Below are positions 8,730 to 17,093 of a stretch of DNA of 64,000 bases, in pieces. The notes beneath the pieces were generated by a model. It was given only the letters and a program-made list of their open reading frames with translations. It had not been told where the DNA came from and searched no databases. Each line of letters begins with the position of its first letter. Position 1 is the stretch's first letter. This stretch comes from Rhodovulum tesquicola (GTDB lineage: Bacteria > Pseudomonadota > Alphaproteobacteria > Rhodobacterales > Rhodobacteraceae): assembly GCF_024128855.1 (NCBI RefSeq), contig NZ_JAMYDV010000002.1, positions 62,001 to 126,000 on the forward strand, given 5' to 3'. A program made the translations under genes and the position numbers.

Positions 8730-9575
8730 ATGGCGAAGCGCAGCATACGCATCCGGGCAGTGGGGGCGGTCGTTCTCCTTGCGCTGACGGCCTCCTGCGG
8801 GGCGATCGGGTCGCGGCGCGAGCAGCCGCTGGAGACCTTCACCGCCGAACAGATCTACCAGAAGGCGGAGGTCGAGTTGGAGACCAACCGCAAGCCCCAG
8901 GAAGCGGCCCGCCTTTATGGCGAGGTCGAGCGGCTTTACCCCTATTCCGAATGGGCCAAGCGCGCGCTGATCATGCAGGCCTATGCCCATCACCGCGCGC
9001 GCGACTACGAGGACGCCCGCACCGCCGCGCAGCGCTATATCGACTTCTACCCGGCCGATGACGACGCCGCCTATGCGCAATACCTGCTGGCGCTGTCCTA
9101 TTACGACCAGATCGACCTTGTCGGGCGCGACCAGGGCCTGACCTTCCAGGCGTTGCAGGCGCTGCGCACGGTGATCGAGCGCTATCCCGACACCGAATAT
9201 GCCCGCTCGTCGATCCTGAAATTCGACCTGGCCTTCGACCATCTGGCGGGCAAGGAGATGGAGGTCGGGCGCTACTATCTGAAACGCGGCCACCACACCG
9301 CCGCGATCAACCGGTTCCGCGTCGTGGTCGAGGATTTCCAGACCACCACCCACACGCCCGAGGCGCTGCTGCGGCTGGTCGAGGCCTATCTTGCGCTGGG
9401 CCTCGATGCCGAGGCGCAGACCGCAGGCGCGATCCTCGGCCACAATTTCCAGGGCACCGATTGGTATGCCGATGCCTACAAGCTGCTCAAGGGCAGGGGG
9501 CTGGAGCCCGATCCGATCGGCACCGGCTTCCTGCGGACGGTTTATCGCCAGATGATCAAGGGCGAATGGCTCTGA
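8730..9575 (+). CDS. bamD: outer membrane assembly lipoprotein BamD
   Basis: A 281-residue outer-membrane lipoprotein of the BAM complex, which folds beta-barrel proteins into the outer membrane. The N terminus is a lipoprotein signal peptide with a basic start (MAKRSIRIR) and the lipobox TASC, giving lipid-modified Cys23. The mature part is a chain of helical TPR-like repeats (QIYQKAEVEL, EAARLYGEVERLYP, DARTAAQRYIDFYP, AINRFRVVVEDF), as expected for BamD. The ATG at 8730 was chosen over the in-frame ATG at 8688 because it gives a proper signal peptide. It lies between lpxC and recN, the usual order in Rhodobacteraceae. Confidence 0.93.
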   Translation: MAKRSIRIRAVGAVVLLALTASCGAIGSRREQPLETFTAEQIYQKAEVELETNRKPQEAARLYGEVERLYPYSEWAKRALIMQAYAHHRARDYEDARTAAQRYIDFYPADDDAAYAQYLLALSYYDQIDLVGRDQGLTFQALQALRTVIERYPDTEYARSSILKFDLAFDHLAGKEMEVGRYYLKRGHHTAAINRFRVVVEDFQTTTHTPEALLRLVEAYLALGLDAEAQTAGAILGHNFQGTDWYADAYKLLKGRGLEPDPIGTGFLRTVYRQMIKGEWL

Positions 9576-9599
9576 TCTGACCGGTCGAGGGGGGTGGCG

Positions 9600-11252
9600 A
9601 TGCTGCGCAGTCTCGACATCCGGGATGTGCTGATCATCGACCGGCTGGAGCTTGCGTTCCGGCCCGGTCTGAACGTGCTGACCGGGGAAACTGGGGCGGG
9701 CAAGTCGATCCTGCTGGATGCGCTGGGCTTCGTGCTGGGCTGGCGCGGCCGGGCCGATCTGGTGCGCGCAGGCGCCAGCCAGGGCGAGGTGGTGGCGGTG
9801 TTCGACCTGCCGCCCGGCCATGCCGCGCGCGCGGTGCTGGACGAGGCCGGGCTGCCCGGCGGGGACGAGTTGATCCTGCGCCGCGTCAACAGCGTGGACG
9901 GGCGCAAGACCGCCTGGGTCAATGACCGCCGCGCCGGGGGCGAGGTGCTGCGCGCGCTGTCCGACGCGCTGGTGGAACTGCATGGCCAGCAGGATGACCG
10001 CGGCCTTCTGAACCCGCGCGGCCATCGCGCGCTGCTGGATGCCTTTGGCGGGCTGGAGCCCGAGGTCGAGGCGCTGCGCGCCGCCTGGTCGGCGAAGGCC
10101 CGCGCCGAGCGCGCGCTGGCCGAGGCCGAGGCGGGGCTGGCCGCGTTGCGCGCCGAGGAGGAGTACCTGCGCCATGCCGTCGCCGAGCTTGACGCGCTTT
10201 CCCCCCTGCCCGGCGAAGAGGCAGATCTTGACGCGCGCCGCCGCGCCATGCAGGCGGCGGACCGCATCCGCGAGGATATCGCCCGCGCCCTGGCCGCGCT
10301 GGGGCCGGGCGAGGGCGCCGAGGGGCGGATGGGCGACGCGCTGCGCTGGCTCGACGGCGTGGCCGACCGCGCCGAGGGGCGGCTGGACGGGGCGATCGCG
10401 GCGCTGTCGCGCGCGCTGATCGAACTGGGCGAGGCCGGGCAGGGGGTGGAAACCTGCCTCGAGGCGCTCGAGTTCGACCCCGGCGCGCTGGACGCCACCG
10501 AGGAACGGCTGTTCGCGATCCGTGCGGCGGCGCGCAAGCATTCGGTGCTGCCCGACGATCTGGGCGGTTTCGCCGACGGGCTGCGCGCCCGGCTCGCCGC
10601 GCTGGATGCGGGCGCGCATGACCTTGCGGCGCTGGAAAAGGCGCGCGATGCGGCCGGAGCCGCCTATGATGCCGCCGCCGCCGCGCTGAGCGCGGCCCGC
10701 CATGCCGCGTCCCGCAGGCTCGATGCCGCCATGGCCGCCGAATTGCCGCCGCTGAAACTCGACCGCGCCAGCTTCGCCACCGCCATCACCCGCGCCGAGC
10801 CCGGCCCCGAAGGCATCGACCTGGTCAGCTTCACGGTCGCCACCAATCCCGGCGCGCCGGCCGGTCCGCTGGACAAGATCGCCTCGGGCGGCGAGCTGTC
10901 GCGCTTCCTGCTCGCGCTCAAGGTCTGCCTCGCGCAGGGCTCCAGCCCGCTCACGCTGATCTTCGACGAGATCGACCGCGGCGTGGGCGGCGCCACGGCG
11001 GATGCGGTGGGCCGCCGCCTCGCCGAGCTCAGCCGCAGCGCGCAGGTGCTGGTCGTCACCCATTCGCCCCAGGTCGCGGCACGCGCCGGCCATCACTGGC
11101 GCGTGGAAAAGCGCGTTGCGCATGGCAGCACGCTGTCCTCGGTCACCCCGCTCGACGCCCCGGCCCGGGTGGACGAGATCGCGCGCATGCTCTCGGGCGA
11201 CACGATCACCGACGAGGCCCGCGCCGCCGCCCGTGCCTTGCTGGCCGGGTAG
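9600..11252 (+). CDS. recN: DNA repair protein RecN
   Basis: A 550-residue SMC-like ATPase acting at double-strand breaks during recombinational repair. The Walker A motif GETGAGKS is at 29-36, the ABC signature IASGGELSRF near 428 and the Walker B LIFDEIDRGVGG near 453. The middle (about 150-370) is rich in Ala, Glu and Arg and should form the coiled coil. I chose the ATG at 9600, preceded by GAGGGGGG at suitable distance, over the GTG two codons upstream. No LexA-type box (GTTC-N7-GTTC) was seen in the short spacer, so SOS control is not evident. A 165-bp convergent gap with hairpins follows. Confidence 0.95.
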   Translation: MLRSLDIRDVLIIDRLELAFRPGLNVLTGETGAGKSILLDALGFVLGWRGRADLVRAGASQGEVVAVFDLPPGHAARAVLDEAGLPGGDELILRRVNSVDGRKTAWVNDRRAGGEVLRALSDALVELHGQQDDRGLLNPRGHRALLDAFGGLEPEVEALRAAWSAKARAERALAEAEAGLAALRAEEEYLRHAVAELDALSPLPGEEADLDARRRAMQAADRIREDIARALAALGPGEGAEGRMGDALRWLDGVADRAEGRLDGAIAALSRALIELGEAGQGVETCLEALEFDPGALDATEERLFAIRAAARKHSVLPDDLGGFADGLRARLAALDAGAHDLAALEKARDAAGAAYDAAAAALSAARHAASRRLDAAMAAELPPLKLDRASFATAITRAEPGPEGIDLVSFTVATNPGAPAGPLDKIASGGELSRFLLALKVCLAQGSSPLTLIFDEIDRGVGGATADAVGRRLAELSRSAQVLVVTHSPQVAARAGHHWRVEKRVAHGSTLSSVTPLDAPARVDEIARMLSGDTITDEARAAARALLAG

Positions 11253-11268
11253 GGGCACGCGGCCCGGG

Positions 11269-11291
11269 CTTCTTTTTGGTTCAAATACCCC
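11269..11291 (-). repeat. intergenic GGGTATTT...AAGAAG element, copy 1
   Basis: On the minus strand this reads GGGGTATTTGAACC followed by AAAAAGAAG. It is one of five copies in the window of a short element of the form GG(G/A)TATTT-N2/4-GCCAAGAAGAAG, always outside genes. This copy lies in the convergent gap between recN and the FAD oxidase gene. It may be part of termination or an interspersed repeat. Confidence 0.6.
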
Positions 11292-11348
11292 CGCGCGGAG
11301 CGCGCGCGCGCCCGCCCTGGCGGGTGCGCCCGGCCCAACGCCGGACAA

Positions 11349-11366
11349 GCGGGGCGCAAGCCCCGC
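11349..11366. terminator. hairpin in the recN/FAD-oxidase convergent gap
   Basis: GCGGGGC (11349-11355), loop GCAA, GCCCCGC (11360-11366) is a perfect 7-bp stem with a stable tetraloop. A second small hairpin, CCCGCC-CT-GGCGGG, lies at 11311-11324. Both are in the gap between two converging genes, so they probably end transcripts from one or both sides, though no T-run follows. Confidence 0.45.
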
Positions 11367-11417
11367 GCAGGCCGGGGGCGGGAGGGGTCGCCGGTGCGGG
11401 TCCGGCTCGGAACGGCC

Positions 11418-12794
11418 TCAGCCCTGGCGCAGCATCTTGCCCGGGTTCATCAGCCCCGCGGGGTCGAGCGCGCGCTTGATCTCGCCCATCACCTCCCAGG
11501 CCTCGCCATGCGCGGCGGCCATGTGGCCGAGCTTGCCCATGCCGATCCCGTGCTCGCCCGAGATCGTGCCGCCCAGCCGCAGCGCGCGCTCGACCATCTG
11601 GTGCGCAAGCCGCCTGGCCTCGGCCAGTTCGACCGCGTTGCGCGGATCGACCAGCAGGATCGCGTGGAAATTGCCGTCGCCCACATGGCCCAGGATCGGC
11701 CCCGGCACATGCGAGGCGGCGATGTCGGCGCGGGTCTCCTCGACCGCCTCGGCCAGCCGCGAGATCGGCACGCAGATGTCGGTCACCAGCGCCGTCGCGC
11801 CGGGACGCGAGGCGAGGCAGGCGTAATAGGCGTTGTGCCGCATGGTCCAGAGCGCGTTGCGTTCCTCGGGCAGCGACGACCAGGCGAAGCCCGAGCCGCC
11901 ATTGTCGGCCACGATCTCGCCGAAACCTTGCGCCTGTTCGGCGACGCCCGCGGTCGAGCCGTGGAACTCCACCATCAGATGCGGCTTTTCGGGGAAGCTG
12001 GCGCCCGCATAGGCGTTGACGGCCGCCGCCGTCGCGGCATCGACGAATTCGATCCGGGCCATCGGGATGCCCGACTGGATGGTCTGGATCACCGTCTCGA
12101 CCGCGGGCCCGATCGCGTCGAAGGCGCAGACCGCGGCCGAGATCGCCTCGGGCTGGCCGTAGAGCTTCACCGTCAGCTCGGTCATCAGGCCCAGCGTGCC
12201 CTCGGCCCCCACGAACAGCCCCGTGAGGTCATAGCCCGCCGCCGATTTGCGCGCCCGCGTGCCGGTGCGGATGACCCGCCCGTCGGCCAGCACCACCTGC
12301 AGCCCCAGCACGTTCTCGCGCATCGTGCCATAGCGCACGGCGGTCGTGCCCGAGGCGCGCGTCGAGGCCATGCCGCCCAGCGTCGCGTTCGCGCCCGGAT
12401 CGACCGGGAAGAACAGCCCCGTGGCGCGCAGCTCGACATTCAGCGCCTCGCGCGTGACCCCGGGCTGGACCACCGCGTCCATGTCCCCGGGGTTCACCTT
12501 CAGCACCCGGTTCATCCGGGTGAAATCGACGCTGATGCCGCCCTTGACCGCCAGCGCGTGGCCCTCCAGCGAGCTGCCCGCGCCCCAGGCGGTCAGCGGG
12601 CAGCCATGCGCGGCGCAGGCCCGCACGATCGCGGCGACTTCCTCGGTCGTTTCGGGATAGACCACCGCCTCGGGCGGGGTTGGCGGAAACCACGCTTCGC
12701 TGCGGCCGTGCAGGTCCAGATCGGATCGCGAAAGGCTGATCCGGTTGCCCAGGATGTTTCCCAACACGGTCACGGCTTCGGCGGGAAGGGGCAT
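11418..12794 (-). CDS. FAD-linked 2-hydroxyacid oxidase (D-lactate/glycolate dehydrogenase type)
   Basis: A 458-residue flavoenzyme with an N-terminal FAD-binding domain of the MurB/vanillyl-alcohol-oxidase type (about 36-215; WGAGSSLEGHA near 70-80) and a C-terminal oxidase domain with HVGDGNFH at 370-377 and SGEHGIGMGK near 412-421, which supply metal and substrate contacts. This layout is that of D-lactate dehydrogenase (cytochrome) and the GlcD subunit of glycolate oxidase. No glcE or glcF gene adjoins it, so a stand-alone D-lactate dehydrogenase is more likely; substrate is inferred. The start at 12794 is fixed by AAGGAG 7 bases upstream. A paralog lies at 20302-21720. Confidence 0.85.
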   Translation of the reverse strand: MPLPAEAVTVLGNILGNRISLSRSDLDLHGRSEAWFPPTPPEAVVYPETTEEVAAIVRACAAHGCPLTAWGAGSSLEGHALAVKGGISVDFTRMNRVLKVNPGDMDAVVQPGVTREALNVELRATGLFFPVDPGANATLGGMASTRASGTTAVRYGTMRENVLGLQVVLADGRVIRTGTRARKSAAGYDLTGLFVGAEGTLGLMTELTVKLYGQPEAISAAVCAFDAIGPAVETVIQTIQSGIPMARIEFVDAATAAAVNAYAGASFPEKPHLMVEFHGSTAGVAEQAQGFGEIVADNGGSGFAWSSLPEERNALWTMRHNAYYACLASRPGATALVTDICVPISRLAEAVEETRADIAASHVPGPILGHVGDGNFHAILLVDPRNAVELAEARRLAHQMVERALRLGGTISGEHGIGMGKLGHMAAAHGEAWEVMGEIKRALDPAGLMNPGKMLRQG

Positions 12795-13215
12795 CCGGCA
12801 ACTCCTTGCTCTGCGGGCGACGGCGGGCACCCTAGGCGAGACCGGCGGCAGGCGAAAGCAGAACGCGCGCCGCGTTGCCGAAAGGGGCGGAAAAGCGGGA
12901 TCCACCCTGCGCCAATGCGGATAATCTCAACCCGGAACGGAATCCGTGTCGCCGGGCACAACGATCGGTAGGCGCCCTGCCGGGCGGGACCGGGGTGGAC
13001 CCCCGGGACCGGTCCCGGCCGGTGCCGGGGCGGAGGTGACGGATTCGTCGCCGCGGCCGCCTGCCATCGGTCCGTCATCGGCCCGCACGGGCCGGGGCGG
13101 CGGGGGAAAAGCGTCCCGCGCGGAGGATGCCGGGTGGGGCCGCGGCGAGGGCGCATGGGGCGCGCGGGGTCCGGGCAGGGCGGGTCCATGGGGCGTTGCG
13201 GCTCGGGCGAAGAAG

Positions 13216-13245
13216 CCCCGCCCGCCACCGCAGCGGCGGGCGGGG
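13216..13245. terminator. strong GC hairpin upstream of cobS
   Basis: CCCCGCCCGCC (13216-13226), loop ACCGCAGC, GGCGGGCGGGG (13235-13245): a perfect 11-bp stem. It has the shape of an intrinsic terminator but no T-run and no gene upstream on either strand within range, so it might end an unannotated RNA or be a structural element. Confidence 0.35.
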
Positions 13246-13283
13246 TCCGCAAGTGCGTCCCGGCCTCGGGCGCACATGCGGCG

Positions 13284-13327
13284 ATCGCCGATGGAACTGA
13301 CAACCACGACACTCGCGTATCGGCGAT
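13284..13327. promoter_or_regulatory. 9-bp inverted repeat pair upstream of cobS
   Basis: ATCGCCGAT (13284-13292) and ATCGGCGAT (13319-13327) are exact reverse complements, 26 bp apart, about 220 bp before cobS. Such spaced arms could be two half-sites of a looping regulator or the stem of a leader RNA. No known site is recognised. Confidence 0.35.
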
Positions 13328-13547
13328 ACGTTCCCTGGAACCGTCGGAGCGGCGCGCCCGACCGTGACCCATATTCGCTGGGGCGTCACCCGGACAGTTC
13401 GTCTCGGCCACAAGATGCCTTGAAAAGATTGACAAACGGTTGCATCGCATGCGCCCCGGTCGCGTGGGATCCCGCCCTTCCCCTTGCGCGCCCGGGCGAT
13501 ATGTTCCACTACGTCGCGAGGAAAGCGAGCTGGACGGATCGAGCATC

Positions 13548-14516
13548 ATGAGCCTAGTCAAACCGACCGAGGAGATCTCGGTGCGCGAGGTCTTCGGGAT
13601 CGACACCGACATGGTGGTGAAGGGGTTCGAGGAGCGCACGGATCGCGTGCCCGACATCGACCCGACCTACAAGTTCGACCCGGACACGACGCTGGCGATC
13701 CTGGCGGGCTTTGCCCATAACCGCCGCGTGATGATCCAGGGCTATCACGGCACCGGCAAGTCCACCCATATCGAACAGGTCGCCGCGCGGCTGAACTGGC
13801 CCTGCGTGCGGGTCAATCTCGACAGCCATATCAGCCGGATCGACCTGATCGGCAAGGACGCGATCAAGCTGCGCGACGGCAAGCAGGTGACCGAGTTCCA
13901 GGAAGGCATCCTGCCCTGGGCGCTGCGCAATGCCTGCGCGATCGTCTTCGACGAATACGATGCCGGCCGCGCCGACGTGATGTTCGTGATCCAGCGGGTG
14001 CTGGAGGCGGACGGCAAGCTGACGCTGCTGGACCAGAACGAGGTGATCACGCCGCATCCCTTTTTCCGGCTGTTCGCGACCGCGAACACGGTGGGCCTGG
14101 GCGACACCACGGGGCTTTATCACGGCACCCAGCAGATCAACCAGGGCCAGATGGACCGCTGGTCGCTGGTCGCCACGCTGAACTACCTTTCCCATGACGC
14201 CGAATGCGCGATCGTGCTGGGCAAGTGCCCGCATTACAACACCGACAAGGGCCGCAAGACCATCGGCCATATGGTGACGGTGGCCGACCTGACGCGCACG
14301 GCCTTCATGAATGGCGATCTGTCCACGGTGATGAGTCCGCGCACGGTGATCGCCTGGGCGCAGAATGCCGAGATCTTCCGCAATGTGGGCTATGCGTTCC
14401 GGCTGACCTTCCTGAACAAGTGCGACGAGCTGGAACGCGCCACGGTGGCCGAGTTCTACCAGCGGCTGTTCGACGAGGAACTGCCCGAAAGTGCGGCGAG
14501 CGTCGCCGTCGGGTAG
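13548..14516 (+). CDS. cobS: cobaltochelatase subunit CobS
   Basis: A 322-residue AAA+ ATPase of the aerobic cobaltochelatase, which with CobT and CobN inserts cobalt into hydrogenobyrinic acid a,c-diamide during cobalamin synthesis. The Walker A motif GYHGTGKST is at 65-73 and the Walker B motif AIVFDEYD near 131-138. The N terminus [15 protein letters not shown] is typical of CobS. The ATG at 13548 was chosen to give that family N terminus; the upstream in-frame ATG at 13440 would add 36 unrelated residues. No strong ribosome-binding site is visible. cobT follows after 86 bp; cobN is not in the window. Confidence 0.95.
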   Translation: MSLVKPTEEISVREVFGIDTDMVVKGFEERTDRVPDIDPTYKFDPDTTLAILAGFAHNRRVMIQGYHGTGKSTHIEQVAARLNWPCVRVNLDSHISRIDLIGKDAIKLRDGKQVTEFQEGILPWALRNACAIVFDEYDAGRADVMFVIQRVLEADGKLTLLDQNEVITPHPFFRLFATANTVGLGDTTGLYHGTQQINQGQMDRWSLVATLNYLSHDAECAIVLGKCPHYNTDKGRKTIGHMVTVADLTRTAFMNGDLSTVMSPRTVIAWAQNAEIFRNVGYAFRLTFLNKCDELERATVAEFYQRLFDEELPESAASVAVG

Positions 14517-14520
14517 GGGG

Positions 14521-14540
14521 ACGCGCCCTTGCGGGCGCGT
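14521..14540 (+). terminator. hairpin immediately after cobS
   Basis: ACGCGCCC (14521-14528), loop TTGC, GGGCGCGT (14533-14540): a perfect 8-bp stem starting 5 bp after the cobS stop. There is no T-run; it could attenuate read-through into cobT or protect the 3' end of the cobS message. The intergenic AAGAAG element follows directly. Confidence 0.45.
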
Positions 14541-14549
14541 GCCTCCGGC

Positions 14550-14573
14550 GGGGATATTTGAGGCCAGAAGAAG
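14550..14573 (+). repeat. intergenic GGATATTT...AAGAAG element, copy 2
   Basis: The sequence reads GGGGATATTTG followed by AGGCCAGAAGAAG, in the cobS-cobT gap, 29 bp before cobT. It belongs to the five-member family described for 11269-11291. Upstream, GCCTCCGGC precedes it just as GC-rich sequence precedes copy 1. Confidence 0.65.
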
Positions 14574-14602
14574 GGTGAGGGCGCGCGCGGCGCCGCGACG
14601 GG

Positions 14603-16477
14603 ATGAGCAAGCCATCTGACAACCCCGCCGATCCGTTCAAGAAGGCGCTGGCCGAGGCCACGCGCGTGCTGGCCGACGATGCCGATCTGGGCGTGTCCTA
14701 TTCGGTCGATCCGCCGGGGCTGATGGCGGATGCGGTGCGCCTGCCGCAGGTCAGCCGGCGGATGACGCGCGACGAGGTGCTGATCGCGCGCGGCACGGCT
14801 GACGGCTTTGCGCTGCGCCACAGGTTTCACGATGCGGGGCTGCATGCGCGCTATCGCCCCCAGGGCCAGATGGCGCGCGATCTTTACGAGGCGCTGGAGT
14901 CCGCCCGCTGCGAGGCGGTGGGCGCGCGCGCGATGCCCGGCACGGCGGGGAATATCGACGCGGTGATCGCCGCCGAGGCCGCCAAGCGCGGCTATGCCCA
15001 GGCGCGCGAGGCGGGCGAGGTGCCCTTGTCGGTGGCGGCGGGCTACATGCTGCGGCATCTGGCGACCGGGCGGCCGCTGCCCCGGGGGGCGGACAATGCG
15101 ATGGCGCTGTGGCGCGGCTTCATCGAGGAGCAGGCGGGCGGCACGCTGGAGCGGCTGGAGGAGGTGCTGTCCGATCAGGCGGGTTTTGCCCGCTTGGCCC
15201 GGCAGGTGATCTCGGATCTGGGCTATGGCGACCAGCTGGGCGACGATCCGGATGCCGAGCAGGACGAGTCCGAGGACGAGGGCGCCGAGACCGACGAGGA
15301 CGCGCCCGAGGAGTATGGCGAGGAGCAGGGCGAGGAGAGCGACGAGGCCGACGCCAGTTCCGAACGCTCGCAGGACGAGTTGCAGGATGCCGCCCAGGCC
15401 CATGTCAGCCCGGACGACCTGGCCGACATGGACATGGGCGAGGAGGCCGAGCTGCCCGAGGGCGAGGCCCCGCACGAGCCGCCGCCGCCTGCGCCCCATT
15501 CCGAGGCCGATCCGGATTACAAGGTCTTCACGTCCGTCTTCGACGAGGAGGTGAAGGCCGAGGACCTGGCCGAACCCGCCGAGCTGGAGCGGCTGCGCGC
15601 CTATCTGGACCAGCAGCTCGACCCGCTGAAGGGGGCGGTGGGGCGGCTGGCCAACAAGCTGCAACGCCGCTTGCAGGCACAGCAGAGCCGGTCCTGGGAA
15701 TTCGATTGCGAGGAAGGGATCCTGGATGCTGGGCGGCTGGCCCGCGTGGTGGCGAACCCGACCACGCCGCTGAGCTTCAAGGTCGAGAAGGATACCGAGT
15801 TCCGCGACACGGTGGTGACCCTGCTTCTGGACAATTCGGGGTCGATGCGCGGGCGGCCGATTTCCATTGCCGCGATCTGTGCCGATGTTCTGGCGCGGAC
15901 GCTGGAACGCTGCGACGTGAAGGTCGAGATCCTGGGTTTCACCACGCGGGCGTGGAAGGGCGGGCAGTGCCGCGAGAAATGGCTGGCCGAGGGGCGGCCG
16001 ATGGCGCCGGGGCGGCTGAACGATCTGCGCCACATCATCTACAAGGGGGCGGATGCGCCCTGGCGGCGGGCACGCCAGAACCTTGGGCTGATGATGAAGG
16101 AAGGCCTGCTGAAGGAGAATATCGACGGCGAGGCGCTGGAATGGGCGCATCGGCGGATGATGGCCCGGCCCGAGGCGCGGCGGATCCTGATGGTGATCTC
16201 GGACGGGGCGCCGGTGGACGATTCCACGCTGTCGGTGAATTCCGCGAACTACCTGGAAAAGCACCTGCGCGACGTGATCGCGATGGTCGAGCGGCGCAAG
16301 GCGGTCGAACTGATCGCCATCGGCATCGGCCATGACGTCACCCGCTATTACCAGCGCGCGGTGACGATTACCGATGTCGAGCAACTGGCCGGCGCGATGA
16401 CCGAGCAACTGGCCGCGCTGTTCGACAAGGACCCGCGCGGGCGGGCACGGATGATCGGGATCCGCAAGGCGGTCTAG
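14603..16477 (+). CDS. cobT: cobaltochelatase subunit CobT
   Basis: A 624-residue partner of CobS in the aerobic cobaltochelatase. The N-terminal third is helical; residues about 212-300 are a very acidic low-complexity linker rich in Asp and Glu. The C-terminal part is a von Willebrand A domain with the metal-site motif DNSGS near 409-413, and the family-typical YYQRAVTI near the end. With CobS it forms the two-ring chaperone-like motor that drives CobN. The ATG at 14603 gives the standard N terminus. It ends 6 bp before the convergent BLUF gene, leaving no room for a terminator between them. Confidence 0.95.
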   Translation: MSKPSDNPADPFKKALAEATRVLADDADLGVSYSVDPPGLMADAVRLPQVSRRMTRDEVLIARGTADGFALRHRFHDAGLHARYRPQGQMARDLYEALESARCEAVGARAMPGTAGNIDAVIAAEAAKRGYAQAREAGEVPLSVAAGYMLRHLATGRPLPRGADNAMALWRGFIEEQAGGTLERLEEVLSDQAGFARLARQVISDLGYGDQLGDDPDAEQDESEDEGAETDEDAPEEYGEEQGEESDEADASSERSQDELQDAAQAHVSPDDLADMDMGEEAELPEGEAPHEPPPPAPHSEADPDYKVFTSVFDEEVKAEDLAEPAELERLRAYLDQQLDPLKGAVGRLANKLQRRLQAQQSRSWEFDCEEGILDAGRLARVVANPTTPLSFKVEKDTEFRDTVVTLLLDNSGSMRGRPISIAAICADVLARTLERCDVKVEILGFTTRAWKGGQCREKWLAEGRPMAPGRLNDLRHIIYKGADAPWRRARQNLGLMMKEGLLKENIDGEALEWAHRRMMARPEARRILMVISDGAPVDDSTLSVNSANYLEKHLRDVIAMVERRKAVELIAIGIGHDVTRYYQRAVTITDVEQLAGAMTEQLAALFDKDPRGRARMIGIRKAV

Positions 16478-16483
16478 CCCGGA

Positions 16484-16924
16484 TCACGCGGTTTCCGAGA
16501 TCTCCAGCCCGTTCTGTCGATTCGCATGGACCGCGAAGGCCCGGATCAGCGGCAGCGGGTCGATATCCGGGTCTGGGCGCAGCCAGGTGCGTTCGGCGAG
16601 GAGCCCGTCGGTCGGGAGGTTCTCGCTGGCGATCTGGCCCATGTCCCAGTCGGGAAAGAACCGGTCGTCGATCGTGCCTTCGGCCAGAAGCAGGAAATCC
16701 TTGTGGCGGCGGTCCTTGCGGATGCGCGCGGCGGTTCGCAGCAACGGCTCGCGCGGGCCTTCGATATATTGCAGGAAGCAGTCCCGTTCGACATGCAGGA
16801 AGCCGGTCAGCCCGTTTCGGGGATTGTTGCGCAGGCTCGCGAGCAGGATATCGGCGACGGTATCGCCGTCGAGCGGTCGGCGGGCGGTGCTGCGATAGAG
16901 CAGGAAGAACAGGTCCGGGGCCAT
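16484..16924 (-). CDS. short BLUF-domain blue-light sensor
   Basis: A 146-residue protein made mainly of one BLUF domain, which binds FAD and senses blue light through hydrogen-bond switching. The key residues lie at exactly the spacing of AppA: Tyr10, Asn34, Gln52, Trp93 and Met95, with NGLTGFLHV at 37-45 and FLQYIEG at 50-56. About 45 residues follow the domain core and form the C-terminal helices seen in PixD-like proteins. There is no output domain, so it must act through a partner protein. The ATG at 16924 is preferred to that at 16936 because GAGG lies 8 bases before it. It is convergent with cobT and 6 bp away. Confidence 0.9.
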   Translation of the reverse strand: MAPDLFFLLYRSTARRPLDGDTVADILLASLRNNPRNGLTGFLHVERDCFLQYIEGPREPLLRTAARIRKDRRHKDFLLLAEGTIDDRFFPDWDMGQIASENLPTDGLLAERTWLRPDPDIDPLPLIRAFAVHANRQNGLEISETA

Positions 16925-17019
16925 GCGCGACCTCATGCTTCGGGGCTGGATCTGGATAGCCTTTCAGGTTTAAGCGACGGTTAAGGGCGGCCCTGGTGGA
17001 CGGGGCGGATGCGCATGGC

Positions 17020-17047
17020 TTGCCGTCGATGCGCGGGCTGCTAGTCT
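17020..17047 (+). promoter_or_regulatory. candidate promoter of the M24 aminopeptidase gene
   Basis: TTGCCG (17020-17025), 16-bp spacer, TAGTCT (17042-17047), ending 46 bp before the start codon. The -10 contains CTAG, as in other candidate promoters of this window. Confidence 0.4.
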
Positions 17048-17093
17048 GGCGCTGACGGCGCCCTGCGGGGCGCCTTTCCGCGCAAGGCCCGCC

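Larger units (their letters stand above)
12795..13547. other. 753-bp divergent region without a supported gene
   Basis: This is the largest non-coding stretch in the window, between the divergent FAD-oxidase and cobS genes. The open frames across it are Pro/Arg/Gly-rich with no motif or ribosome-binding site. It contains an 11-bp-stem hairpin (13216-13245), a perfect 9-bp inverted repeat pair (13284-13327), a small dyad GTTCC-CT-GGAAC (13330-13341) and TTGACA at 13429 without a convincing -10 box. I looked for a cobalamin riboswitch core before cobS and did not see one. Confidence 0.6.

Noticed and set aside
13000-13547. Cobalamin riboswitch upstream of cobS
   Set aside because: No B12-box-like core or matching arms were found on the plus strand, although a divergent form cannot be excluded by eye.
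12946-13551. 201-codon open frame in the region before cobS
   Set aside because: Composition is Pro/Arg/Gly-rich, there is no ribosome-binding site and no recognisable domain; it is more likely chance in non-coding GC-rich DNA.
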